Origin: Streptomyces sp. NRRL S-37
GTDB taxonomy: Bacteria > Actinomycetota > Actinomycetes > Streptomycetales > Streptomycetaceae
DNA: 64,000 nt
Assembly: GCF_000721605.1 (NCBI RefSeq)
Contig: NZ_JOIZ01000013.1
Span: forward strand, 1 to 64,000
Direction of reading: 5' to 3'
Position 1 is the first letter of the stretch. Each line of letters opens with the position of its first letter. The translations under genes and the position numbers were made by a program. The notes beneath the pieces are model-generated. The model was not told where the DNA came from and did not search any database. It saw only the letters and a list, made by a program, of their open reading frames with translations. Shown here one piece after another: positions 24,312 through 61,893 of the stretch.

Positions 24312-27300
24312 GTCGGGAACGTGGACGAGGTAGCGCTCGTCGATGAGGACGGTGTCGGCCAGGCCGCCGGGGACCATGCCCATCACCCGGTCGCCGGCCC
24401 GCAGCCCGGTGACCTCGGGACCGGTCTCGGCGACGACGCCGACGGCCTCCGAGCCGAGGAGTCCGGCCTCACCCGGGTACATGCCGAGCGCGTTCATCAC
24501 GTCGCGGAAGTTCAGCCCGGCCGCCCGCACGTCGAGCCGCACCTGCCGGCCCTCCGGCGCCTGGAGCGCCTCCGGGGAGGGGGCGAGGGTGAGGGCGTCG
24601 AGGGTGCCGCGGTCGTCGCTGTCGAGCCGCCAGGGCAGTCCGGCGGCCGGGAGCAGGCTCGCGCCGCTGGTCAGCCGGGCCAGCCGGGCGACGCGCACGG
24701 TGTCGTCGCGGACGACGAACTGGGTGTCTCCCCCGGCCAGCAGGGCGGGCAGCCGTCCCAGCAGTGTGCGGGCGGTGGCGCCCGTGGTGTCCGCGTCGAG
24801 GTCGAGCAGGGCGAAGCGGCCCGGGTTCTCGGCCTCGGCGCTGCGGATCAGGCCCCAGGCGGCGGCAGCGGCGAGGTCGCGCACCCGCTCGCCGGTGTCG
24901 GCGGCGACGGCGCCGCGCGTGACGAACACCAGCCGGGACGGTCCGGACGGGTTCAGCCCCAGCCACTCGCGTACCAGGTCGAGGGCGCGGGCGGCGAGGG
25001 TGTGGGCGGCGGCGGGCAGTTCGCCGCCGCCGTCGCCCAGCGGTACCAGGACCAGCTCGGGTCGCGGGGAGGCGGCCAGACTGTCGGAGAGGGCGGTGAG
25101 CGGGGTGCCCGGCAGTCCCGTGCCGCTGCCGAGGACGGCGCAGGGGACGTCCGTGTCGGCGCCGGTGTCGGGGGCGGGGGTCCACTGGAGGCGGAGCAGG
25201 CCGTCCTGTGCGCTGCCGCGCAGCGCGGGGGCCTGGATGGCGGAGGGGACGCGCAGGATCAACGACTCGGCGGAGAGCACGGGCGCGCCCTCGACGTCGA
25301 CCGCGGCGATGGAGACGGAGTCCTCGCCGACCCGGGCGACGCGGACGCGGACCACGGAGGCGCCGCCCGCGTGCAGGGACACCCCGGACCAGGAGAACGG
25401 CAGCAGCTTCTTGCCGTCGCCGAGGCCGACGAAGCCGACGGACTGCACGGCCGCGTCGAGCAGGGCCGGGTGCATGCCGTAGTACTCGGCGTCGTCGACC
25501 TGGCTCGGCAGGGCGACCTCGACGAACGCCTCGTCGCCGCGCCGCCAGACGGCGCGCAGTCCCTGGAAGACGGGGCCGTACTCGGTGCGTTCGTAGAAGC
25601 CCTCGAGGTCGGCGGCGACGGCGCCGCGCGGGGGCCAGACGCTCGCGTCGAAGGGGGTGGTGCGCTCGCCGGTGGTGAGGACGCCGTTGGCGTGCTCGGT
25701 CCAGCGCTGCTCCGGGTCGTCCATGGTCTGCGAGTAGACGGTGACCTTGCGGGCGCCGGTCTCGTCCGGGGCGCCGACCCACACCTGGACGACGGCGGCG
25801 GCGTTCTCGGTGAGGATGAGCGGTTTGGCGAGGGTGAGTTCGTCGATGCGGTCGCAGCCGACCTGGTCGCCGGCGCGGACGGCGAGTTCCAGGAAGCCGG
25901 TGGCGGGGAAGGCGACGACGCCGCCCACCGTGTGGTCCATCAGCCAGGGATGGGTCTGCGCGGAGAGGCGTCCGGTGAACAGGACCCCGTCGAGGCCGGC
26001 GAGGGAGACCGCGGCGCCCAGCAGGGGGTGTTCGGCGGAGACCAGGCCGGCGGCCGACACGTCGCCGGCGGCGGCCATCAGGACGGGCCAGTACCGCTCG
26101 TGCTGCCACGGGTAGGTGGGCAGGTCGGTGCGGCGCGCGCCGGTCCCGTCGAAGCAGCGGGCCCAGTCGACGCCGACGCCCGCGACGTGCAGCCGGGACA
26201 GGGCGGTGAGCAGGGCGCGTTCCTCGGCGCGGTCCTTGCGCAGGGCGGCCGCGGACACGGTGTCGGCGGTGCCGTCGAGCACCCGCGCGGCCATGCCGGT
26301 GAGGACGCCGTCGGGGCCCAGTTCCAGGAAGGCGTCGGCGCCGGCGGCGGCCAGGGCGCGTACGCCGTCGGCGAAGCGCACGGCCTGCCGTACGTGGCGC
26401 ACCCAGTAGTCGGCGGAGCACAGCAGTTCGGGGCCGGCGATCTCGCCGGTCACGTTGGAGACGACCGGGAGGAGCGGTTCGTGGTAGGTGAGTGTCTCCG
26501 CGACGGTACGGAAGGCGTCGAGCATCGGCTCCATCAGCGGCGAGTGGAAGGCGTGGCTCACCGCGAGGCGCTGCGTCCTGCGGCCCCGGTCGGCGAATCC
26601 GGCGGCGAGGGCGAGGACTTCCGTCTCGTCACCGGCGACGACCACGGCGTCCGGGCCGTTGACCGCGGCCACCGACACACCGGCGGTCAGCTCGCGGGTC
26701 ACCTCCTCCTCGGTGGCCTCGATCGCCGTCATGGCGCCGCCCGCCGGGAGCTGTGCCATCAGCCGGGCGCGGGCGGCGACCAGGGCGCAGGCGTCGTCCA
26801 GGGACAGCACGCCCGCCACGTGCGCGGCGGCGATCTCACCGACCGAGTGGCCCCCGACGAACTCCGGTGTCACGCCCCAGGATTCGACGAGCCGGTACAG
26901 GGCGACCTCGACGGCGAACAGCGCGGGCTGGGTGTAGCCGGTGGTGTCGAGGAATTCCGCCTCGGGGGTGCGGCGTGCGGCGAAGACGACGTCGCGCAGC
27001 GGGCGGTCGAGGTCGCGGTCGAGCCGGTCCAGTACGGCGTCGAGGGCTTCGGCGAACACCGGGAAGCGGGCGTACAGTTCACGGCCCATGCCGGGCCGCT
27101 GGGAGCCCTGGCCGGAGAACAGGACGGCCAGTGAGCGTTCCGTGGCCCGGCCGCGGGCCACCTCGGTGGGTACGCCGTCGGCGCCGGTGAGCAGCACGGC
27201 CCGGTGTTCGAAGACCGAGCGGCCGGTGGCGAGGGAGTAGCCGGTGTCGAGGGCGGTGGCGTCGGTGGGTGCGGTGAGCTGCGCGAGGCGGTCCCGCAGG

Positions 27301-28772
27301 GCGTCCTCGGTCCTGGCGGAGACCGGCCACGGCACGATCCCCGGGGTGAGGGGCGGGGTGGCGGGCTCTTCGGGCTCCGGGGCCGGTTCGGCCTGTTCGA
27401 GCAGGACGTGGGCGTTGGTGCCGCTGATGCCGAAGGAGGACACGCCGGCCCGGCGGGGGCGGCCGGTCTCCGGCCAGGGGGTGCGTTCGGTGAGCAGGCG
27501 TACCGCGCCCGCGTTCCAGTCGACGTGGCGGGAGGGCCGGTCGGCGTGCAGGGTGGGCGGCAGGACGCCGTGGCGCATGGCCATGACCATCTTGATGACG
27601 CCGGCGACACCGGCGGCGGCCTGCGCGTGTCCGATGTTCGACTTGATGGAGCCGAGCAGCAGCGGGCGCTCGGGGTCGCGGTCCTGGCCGTAGGTGGCGA
27701 GGAGGGCCTGGGCCTCGATGGGGTCGCCGAGGGGGGTGCCGGTGCCGTGGGCCTCGACGGCGTCGACGTCGGCGGTGGTCAGGCCGGCGGTGTGCAGGGC
27801 GCGCTGGATGACGCGCTGCTGGGCGGGGCCGTTGGGGGCGGTGAAGCCGTTGGAGGCGCCGTCCTGGTTGACGGCGGAGCCGCGGATCACGGCGAGGACG
27901 GGGTGGCCGTTGCGGCGGGCGTCGGAGAGGCGTTCCAGCAGGAGCATGCCGACGCCCTCGGACCAGCCGGTGCCGTCGGCGTCGTCGGAGAAGGCCTTGC
28001 AGCGGCCGTCGCCGGCCAGTCCGCCCTGGCGGCTGAACTCCATCAGGGAGCCGGGCGCGGACATGACGTTGACGCCGCCCGCGAGGGCGAGGCCGCACTC
28101 CCCGGCGCGCAGCGCGTGGACGGCGGTGTGCAGGGCGACCAGGGAGGAGGAGCAGGCGGTGTCGACGGTGACGGCCGGGCCCTCCAGGCCGAGGGTGTAG
28201 GACAGGCGGCCGGAGGTGGCGCTGGCGGCGATGCCGGTGCCGATGTCGCCGGTGGCGTCGGCCAGGGAGCGGACCAGCAGGTAGGCGTAGTCCTGGCCGT
28301 TGGTGCCGACGAAGACGCCGGTGGCGCTGGAGCGCAGGCTGTGCGGGTCGATGCCGGCCCGTTCCAGGGTCTCCCAGGACGTTTCGAGCAGCAGGCGCTG
28401 CTGCGGGTCCATGGAGACGGCCTCGCGGGGCGAGATCCCGAAGAAGGCGGCGTCGAAGTCGGCGACGCCGTCGAGGAATCCGCCCTGCTGGCTGACGGAG
28501 TGGCCGCGGGCGTCGACGCCCGCGTCGCGCAGGGCGTCGAGGTCCCAGCCGCGGTCGGTGGGGAAGCCGGAGATGGCGTCGGTGCCGGACTCGACGAGCC
28601 GCCACAGGTCCTCGGGGGAGGTGACGCCTCCGGGGTAGCGGCAGCTCATCGCGACGACGGCGACGGGTTCCGCGGCGGCTGCCGCGAGTTCCCGGTTCTG
28701 CCGGCGCAGCCGTTCGGTCTCCTTGAGCGAGGCCCGGAGAGCTTCGACAACTTTTTCGCTGGGCGTGGTCAT
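24312..28772 (-). CDS. PKS piece 1: docking domain, module A KS-AT-DH and ER N-terminal half
   Basis: The N-terminal coiled-coil docking segment ([19 protein letters not shown]) should accept the chain from the C-terminus of the six-module PKS. KS has Cys207 in TACSSS. AT is malonyl type (GQGSQRPG ~558, [11 protein letters not shown] ~640, HAFH ~740). DH has [10 protein letters not shown] ~946 and HPALLDAA ~1100, so it looks active. The ER N-terminal half has [17 protein letters not shown] and ends at [13 protein letters not shown]. Near 24311 about 36-39 residues are missing and the frame changes; the old frame stops at 24138. I chose 28772 (MTTPSEKVV) because it has GGAG at the right distance; the upstream ATG at 28802 would overlap the preceding gene and adds nothing recognisable. 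Confidence 0.88.
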
Positions 28773-28782
28773 GGTCGCTCCG

Positions 28783-57387
<28,605 letters not shown>

Positions 57388-57652
57388 GTCAACGCAACCC
57401 ATCTGGAAGAAGACCGGCGGACGGCTGGTGGTCCGGCGGGGACACCGGGTGTTCGGGGCGGCCGTTCGGCGGGACGGCCGGGGTGTCGGAAGGAGGGAGG
57501 GGAGGAGGCGGGGCCGGCGGGGCGGGGCGGCCGGTGCGGGAGGTCACGCGCCGCGCGGGCCGGGCCGTACGCGGTGCCGGGGTCCGCCGGTCCGCGGCGG
57601 ATCCCCGGCGCCGCGCCGGGCGGGGACCGCCGCGACGACTCCTCCGCACCAC

Positions 57653-57674
57653 GCGCACCACGCGCGTGGTGCGC
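57653..57674. repeat. 22-bp perfect palindrome
   Basis: GCGCACCACGC joined to GCGTGGTGCGC. As RNA it can fold into a 9-bp stem with a GCGC loop. It lies about 100 bp beyond the dehydratase stop and 43 bp downstream of the operator, so it may end dehydratase transcripts, form a leader hairpin of the PKS mRNA, or bind a regulator. A second copy of GCACCACGC lies directly before it. Confidence 0.7.
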
Positions 57675-57716
57675 ACACACTTCCGCAGACCATGGGCCCA
57701 GTCTCGGACGGCGCGT

Positions 57717-57732
57717 CTGCGGAAATCCCTAG
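57717..57732 (-). promoter_or_regulatory. Predicted PAS-LuxR (PimM/NysRIV-type) operator of the giant PKS operon
   Basis: CTGCGGAAATCCCTAG matches CTVGGGAWWTCCCBAG at 15 of 16 positions, the best match in the window. It lies 330 bp before the PKS start codon. In pimaricin the PimM sites overlap or flank the -35 region, so transcription probably starts a few tens of bases to its left. Confidence 0.75.
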
Positions 57733-57776
57733 TGTGTGACGCCGGGGGCGCGGGGCGGTCCGGCGGCCCAAGGGGC

Positions 57777-58814
57777 CTACCAGCTGCCGGCGGCGGCCAC
57801 CAGCCGGCTGTAGTCGCGGTCGCGGGAGGCCTGGCGCAGGTCGGACTCGACCATCATGCGCATCAACTGCTCGAAGTCGACGTCGGGTTCCCAGCCCAGC
57901 TCCTTGCGGGCGTTGGCCGAATCCGCGCACAGCGTCTCGACCTCGGCGGGCCGCACCAGGCCGGGGTCGACCACGACGTGGTCGCGCCAGTCGAGGCCCA
58001 CGTGCTCGAAGGCGATGCGTGCCGCGTCGCGCACGGTGTGCATCCGCCCGGTGCCCACGACGTAGTCGCCGGGCTCGTCCTGCTGGAGCATCAGGTGCAT
58101 GGCGCGCACGTAGTCGCCGGCGAACCCCCAGTCGCGCTCGGCGTCCAGGTTGCCGAGGCTGACCTTGTCCATCAGGCCCAGCTTGATCTGGGCCACCGCC
58201 AGGGTGATCTTCCGGGTCACGAACTCGGCGCCGCGGCGCGGGGACTCGTGGTTGAAGAGGATCCCGGAGACGCCGTACATCCCGAACGACTCGCGGTAGT
58301 TGCGGGTGATGTAGTGGCCGAAGGTCTTGGCCACGCCGTAGGGGCTGCGGGGGTGGAACCTGGTCGTCTCGCTCTGCGGGCTCTCGGCGACCTGGCCGAA
58401 CATCTCCGAGGACGACGCCTGGTAGAAGCGGATCTGGCCCCGGGGACCGCCGCCGGAGGACCTGCCGAGTCCGCTGACCATGCGGATGGCCTCGAGCATG
58501 CGCAGCACGCCGGTGCCGTTGACCTCGGTGACCAGTTCGGGCTGCTGCCAGGACATGGGGACGAAGGAGATCGCCCCCAGGTTGTAGACCTCGTCCGGCT
58601 GGACCAGGTCGACCGCGGAGACCAGGCTTCCCTGGTCCATCAGGTCGCCGTCCACGAAGGACAGGCCGGGGATCAGCTCGGCGATCCGGTCCTTCCGCGG
58701 GTTGGCCTGCCCACGGCAGAGCCCCCACACCCGGTACCCCTGGCTCAGCAGGTGTTCCGCCAGGTACGAGCCGTCCTGTCCGGTGATTCCGGTGATCAGT
58801 GCGCGCTTGGACAT
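57777..58814 (-). CDS. gmd: GDP-mannose 4,6-dehydratase (mycosamine pathway)
   Basis: Converts GDP-D-mannose to GDP-4-keto-6-deoxy-D-mannose, the first committed step toward GDP-mycosamine; cytosolic, NADP-dependent short-chain dehydrogenase fold. 345 aa, normal length. Visible motifs: GITGQDG Rossmann glycines at 9-15, SSSEMFG with catalytic Glu137, YGVAK with Tyr159 and Lys163, and NHESPRRG at 188-195. Sequence feel and position beside a NysI-type PKS match NysDIII/AmphDIII/PimJ. Start at 58814 (MSKRALITGITGQDG), preceded by GGAAAGAGAG; the open frame extends to 59000 but those residues are low-complexity and lack homology. A PimM-type operator lies 203 bp upstream. The later sugar genes (isomerising aminotransferase, glycosyltransferase) are not in the window. 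Confidence 0.93.
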   Translation of the reverse strand: MSKRALITGITGQDGSYLAEHLLSQGYRVWGLCRGQANPRKDRIAELIPGLSFVDGDLMDQGSLVSAVDLVQPDEVYNLGAISFVPMSWQQPELVTEVNGTGVLRMLEAIRMVSGLGRSSGGGPRGQIRFYQASSSEMFGQVAESPQSETTRFHPRSPYGVAKTFGHYITRNYRESFGMYGVSGILFNHESPRRGAEFVTRKITLAVAQIKLGLMDKVSLGNLDAERDWGFAGDYVRAMHLMLQQDEPGDYVVGTGRMHTVRDAARIAFEHVGLDWRDHVVVDPGLVRPAEVETLCADSANARKELGWEPDVDFEQLMRMMVESDLRQASRDRDYSRLVAAAGSW

Positions 58815-59016
58815 CTTCTCTCTTTCCACCGCCACGGAGAGGACCGGTCGGCGGGAGTCCGCACCGTGTCCGCGGACCGGAAGCGGCGGCATCCGGCGCG
58901 GGACGCGCACCGGCCGTCGCACCGGCCGGAGGGCCGGTCCTGCCGCATACCGGGGACGCACGGCCTGCGCTGACTCACGAGCCGTCCTCGTGGCAGCCAT
59001 GCAAACACCGAAACGG

Positions 59017-59032
59017 CTAAGGAATTTCCGAG
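59017..59032 (-). promoter_or_regulatory. Predicted PAS-LuxR (PimM/NysRIV-type) operator of the dehydratase gene
   Basis: CTAAGGAATTTCCGAG matches CTVGGGAWWTCCCBAG at 14 of 16 positions and is an almost perfect inverted repeat, so the two mismatches are symmetric. It is in the 252-bp gap between the dehydratase start and the end of the GntR gene, and is markedly AT-rich against its surroundings. In pimaricin the equivalent gene pimJ is, to my memory, a direct PimM target. Confidence 0.72.
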
Positions 59033-59066
59033 TCTTCGGAGGACCGGGCGCGGGGCCTTCGCCGGC

Positions 59067-59912
59067 TCACCGGTCGTCCTGCACCACTCCACGCGTGGAG
59101 AAGCTGACCGGTGTGCCGGACGGGAGATCCCCGGGAGGGATGCCCGGGTGGTGTCCCCCGGGCGGCGGCGCGGGGACGGTACGGGGCCCGAGGGCGAGCC
59201 GCGAGACGATGCGGTACCGGTCTCCCCGGTAGAGCGAGTGGACGTACTCGACCGGGCGGTCGCCGGTGTCGGTGGTGAGGCGTTCGAACAGCAGAGCGGG
59301 CGACAGTTCGGGCACCTCGAGCAGCTCCGCCTCCGCGCGGGTCACCACGGTGGGCTCGATGGACTGCACCGCCTCACCGACCCGCACGCCGTGGCGGTCG
59401 CGGAAGTGCTCGTACAGATCGCCCTGTTCCAGTTCCTCCCTGGTCAGCTCCGGCACGAGGTCCGCCGGGACGTGCAGGTACTCGATGGCCATGGGCGAGC
59501 CGTCGACCAGCCGGAGGCGGGCCACGTACCGGATCCGCGCCGCGGGCGAGACGCGCAGCCTGCGGCCCACCCGCGCGCCGGCCGGCAGGGTACGGAGTTC
59601 CAGGACCCGGCTGGTCCACACGCCGCCGGCCCGCGGCACGGCGAGGGAGCCCCGCGCGGAGACCAGTTCCTGGGTGATCTTCTCGGCGGCGACGAACATG
59701 CCGCGGCCGTGCTCGCGCACCAGCAGTCCCGCGACCACGAGTTCGTCCACGGCGGCGCGCAGCGTGGGCCGGGACACGCCGAGCCGGGCGCACAGGCTGC
59801 GTTCCGAGGGGATGGCGTCACCGGGGCGCCGGGCCTCGATGAGCTCGAGGATCGCGTCGCGGACCCGTTCGCGCTTGAGCACGGCGCGCGAGGCGGCGGG
59901 ATCGATCTCCAT
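59067..59912 (-). CDS. GntR/HutC-family transcriptional regulator (HTH plus UTRA domain)
   Basis: 281 aa. The N-terminal winged helix-turn-helix (residues ~10-75) has IPSERSLCARLGVSRPTLRA and the wing REHGRGMFVA. The C-terminal ~95-235 region fits the UTRA ligand-binding fold (IEYLHVPADLVPEL, LLEVPELSPALLFERLT, YRGDRYRIVS). Such proteins usually repress sugar or amino-acid uptake and catabolism genes and release DNA on binding a phosphorylated sugar. Start at 59912 (MEIDPAASRAV) behind a GAGGG site; the frame is open further to 60047 but the added residues are low-complexity. It is divergent from the CBM3-GH16 gene, and the shared 356-bp gap carries repeats that could be its operators. It points the same way as the polyene genes, but nothing ties it to them. 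Confidence 0.88.
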   Translation of the reverse strand: MEIDPAASRAVLKRERVRDAILELIEARRPGDAIPSERSLCARLGVSRPTLRAAVDELVVAGLLVREHGRGMFVAAEKITQELVSARGSLAVPRAGGVWTSRVLELRTLPAGARVGRRLRVSPAARIRYVARLRLVDGSPMAIEYLHVPADLVPELTREELEQGDLYEHFRDRHGVRVGEAVQSIEPTVVTRAEAELLEVPELSPALLFERLTTDTGDRPVEYVHSLYRGDRYRIVSRLALGPRTVPAPPPGGHHPGIPPGDLPSGTPVSFSTRGVVQDDR

Positions 59913-60268
59913 GCGGGACCCTCGTTCGTCGTCGGACCGGCGGGTCGTCGTGGCACTGGTACGGCTTCGACCGTAACTGGTCCGCCGCCCGAGGGGGACT
60001 GTCGGGGAACATCGATTTCCTTTCCTGCCAGGAGGGTTGACGGCCACATTGGTCTATGCCACCTTCGTTCGACATCGACTGGTAAAGCCTCGGGGGCCGA
60101 CTGGTCAATCCCGAGGACCGTGCGTGTACCGCCGCTCGCCGTCCGTCCGCGACCGCGCGTGTCCCGCGAAGGTCCGGGCCGCCCCTCGCGCTCCACGGCG
60201 CGCGGCGGCACCCGCACACGCCGCACAGACGATCCACCGTGCGCCACCCCCACAGAAAAGGAACACGG
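59913..60268. other. Divergent intergenic region between GntR and CBM3-GH16 genes
   Basis: 356 bp, less GC-rich than its surroundings, with no credible gene. It holds four ACTGGT copies and one ATTGGT (see the repeat entry). A possible minus-strand -35 (TTGACC, 60108-60103) with TTACCA 17 bp away, and a plus-strand TTGACG at 60037, are weak promoter hints. Confidence 0.6.
59955..60105 (+). promoter_or_regulatory. Duplicated pair of ACTGGT repeats, candidate GntR operators
   Basis: ACTGGT occurs at 59955, 59976, 60078 and 60100, with ATTGGT at 60048. The copies form two pairs with spacings of 21 and 22 bp, two helical turns. The inner copies share the longer pattern TTCGAC-N4-ACTGGT (59966-59981 and 60068-60083), 102 bp apart. 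TGGTC half-sites are also seen in known HutC-type operators such as that of DasR, which suits a UTRA regulator, but the copies here are direct rather than inverted. Confidence 0.55.
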
Positions 60269-61702
60269 ATGAGCACTCGTCCCCTCTGCCGCCGCACCCA
60301 CGCGGCACTCGCGCTGACCGCCCTGCTCGGCGGCACCGCCCTGGCCGGCCTCCCCGCCACCACCGCCGCCGCCGCGGACGGCGCCGTCACCGTGCAGTAC
60401 CGCACCAGCGCGGGCGGAGCCACCGCCGACCAGAGCGAGCCCTGGCTCAAGGTCCGCAACACGGGCTCCACGACCGTGCAGTTGAGCCAGGTGAAGGTCC
60501 GCTACTACTTCAAGGCGGACGCCCCGAACGCCACGTACCGCTTCGCCTGTTCCTGGGCGGTCAGGGGCTGCTCCGCCGTCACCGGCACGTTCGGCACGCT
60601 CGCGCACCCCACCGCGACCGCCGACCGCTATCTGGAGATCGGTTTCACCCCGGCCGCCGGCTCCCTGGCGCCCGGCGCCGACACCGGGGACATGCAACTG
60701 CGCTTCTACCAGGCCAACTGGCAGACGCTCAGGCAGAGCGACGACTACTCCTTCGACGGCGCCCGGACCTCGTACGCCGACTGGAACAAGGTCACCGCCC
60801 AGCTCGCCGGCACCACGGTGTGGGGCACGGCTCCCGAGGGCAACGACCCCACCGATCCGACCGATCCCACGGACCCGACCGACCCGCCGGGCGGCGGCCA
60901 GACCCTGTTCGACGACTTCGACTACACCTCGCACACCGACCCGGCGATCTCCGCGCACGGCTGGAGCGTGCGGTCCAACTCCGGCGGCCCCGGCGTGCCC
61001 GGCGCGGCCTGGGACCCGTCCAAGGTCACCTTCAGCACCTCGGGCGGCAACTCGGTGATGAACCTGGAGACCTCCACCGCCGGCACCGGCGCCTCCACCG
61101 TCCACACCGAAGTCCTCACCAAGAGCATGAAGTTCAGAAACGGCACCTACGCCGCCCGGGTGCGGTTCTCCGACACCCCGAAGTACGGTCCCGACGGCGA
61201 CCGCGTCGTGCAGACCTTCTTCACCATCAACGACCTCAAGGCCCCCATGGCCGACGACTACGCCGAGTACGACTTCGAGTACCTGCCCAACGGCGGCTGG
61301 GGCGAGCCCTCGAACATCCTCTACACGACCTCCTGGGAGACCTACAACCCCGACCCCTGGCAGGCCGTCAACCAGCACACCGAGAGCCGGCGCAGCTTCG
61401 CCGGCTGGCACGACCTGGTGGTGACCATCGACGACAGCGCCATCACCTACTACGTCGACGGTCAGCACTTCGGCACGCACGACGCCGCGTATCTGCCGGA
61501 GCGCCCGATGTCGATCAACTTCAACCAGTGGCTGATCGACCTCCAAGGCCAGACGTCGACCGCACCCCGCGCCTACGACCAGCAGGTCGACTACGTGCTG
61601 CACGTCAAGGACCAGGTGCTCACCCCCGCCCAGGTGACCGCGAAGATCAACGCCTACCGAGGCGCCGGCACGTCCTTCGTGGACGAGGTCCCCGCACCCT
61701 GA
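60269..61702 (+). CDS. Secreted CBM3 protein with C-terminal GH16-like domain
   Basis: 477 aa, exported. Residues 1-37 form a signal peptide (RR, hydrophobic core ALALTALLGGTALAGL, AAA-A cleavage zone). Residues ~38-190 resemble family 3 carbohydrate-binding modules (VQYRTSAGG, PWLKVRNTGSTTVQLS, VKVRYYF, MQLRFYQANW, TSYADWNKV, VWGTAP), which bind cellulose or chitin. A Pro-Asp-Thr linker (four DPT units, ~193-208) leads to a jelly-roll domain with Glu333-Tyr-Asp335-Phe-Glu337, the ExDxE signature of GH16 beta-glucanases. Substrate unknown; a glucan-degrading role is inferred. Start at 60269 has AAAGGA at the right distance; the upstream in-frame ATG at 60239 would put a charged stretch before the signal peptide. 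Divergent from the GntR gene. Confidence 0.85.
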   Translation: MSTRPLCRRTHAALALTALLGGTALAGLPATTAAAADGAVTVQYRTSAGGATADQSEPWLKVRNTGSTTVQLSQVKVRYYFKADAPNATYRFACSWAVRGCSAVTGTFGTLAHPTATADRYLEIGFTPAAGSLAPGADTGDMQLRFYQANWQTLRQSDDYSFDGARTSYADWNKVTAQLAGTTVWGTAPEGNDPTDPTDPTDPTDPPGGGQTLFDDFDYTSHTDPAISAHGWSVRSNSGGPGVPGAAWDPSKVTFSTSGGNSVMNLETSTAGTGASTVHTEVLTKSMKFRNGTYAARVRFSDTPKYGPDGDRVVQTFFTINDLKAPMADDYAEYDFEYLPNGGWGEPSNILYTTSWETYNPDPWQAVNQHTESRRSFAGWHDLVVTIDDSAITYYVDGQHFGTHDAAYLPERPMSINFNQWLIDLQGQTSTAPRAYDQQVDYVLHVKDQVLTPAQVTAKINAYRGAGTSFVDEVPAP

Positions 61703-61713
61703 CGGCCTGAGCC

Positions 61714-61744
61714 CGGCCGGGGCCCCTCACCGGGGCCCCGGCCG
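61714..61744 (+). terminator. Strong hairpin terminator of the CBM3-GH16 gene
   Basis: A perfect 13-bp stem, CGGCCGGGGCCCC against GGGGCCCCGGCCG, with the 5-base loop TCACC, starting 11 bp after the stop codon. No U-tract. Confidence 0.8.
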
Positions 61745-61851
61745 CGTCCGGGCGGGCTTCCCCCCGAGTTCACGTGATCTTCGTCAAGGGCTTCCGCCGT
61801 CGAGCCCGAAAGGCTGGACTGTAGGACGCGGCCCGACCGGGGCCGCACGCA

Positions 61852-61863
61852 GACAACGTTGTC
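61852..61863. promoter_or_regulatory. LacI-family-type operator upstream of GH92 gene
   Basis: GACAACGTTGTC, a perfect 12-bp palindrome with the central AACGTT core typical of LacI/GalR/CcpA-type regulators of sugar genes. It ends 30 bp before the start codon, where a repressor would block transcription or early elongation. A short hairpin (61828-61846) precedes it. Confidence 0.65.
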
Positions 61864-61893
61864 ACACCTACCGGAAGCAGGGATGCCCACGCC

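Larger units (their letters stand above)
57388..57776. other. Intergenic region between GDP-mannose dehydratase and giant PKS
   Basis: About 390 bp without a credible gene. In transcription order it holds a PimM-type operator 45 bp after the dehydratase stop (57717-57732), a 22-bp perfect palindrome (57653-57674) and a GC-rich leader of over 250 bases before the PKS start. The leader seems long; I see no small ORF with a good ribosome site in it. Confidence 0.65.

Noticed and set aside
18340..24320. Programmed frameshifting or inteins as an explanation of the broken four-module PKS
   Set aside because: There are no slippery sites, the junctions lack conserved domain segments rather than adding any, and they coincide with repeated blocks.
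57388..57402. Alternative start of the giant PKS at 57402
   Set aside because: It only adds MGCVD before the standard docking-domain start; the choice is not certain because neither ATG has a strong ribosome site.
58815..59000. N-terminal extension of the dehydratase to the ATG at 59000
   Set aside because: It would cover the leader and add Arg/Pro-rich residues; the Rossmann start MSKRALITGITG at 58814 has a suitable ribosome site.
60048..60063. DasR-type site TGGTCTATGCCA
   Set aside because: It resembles the dre half-sites, but the right arm is imperfect and the adjacent ACTGGT repeats describe the region better.
59444..61603. Minus-strand open frame of about 720 codons across the CBM3-GH16 gene and the intergenic gap
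   Set aside because: It is antisense to a gene with signal peptide, CBM3 and GH16-like motifs, and its translation is low complexity.
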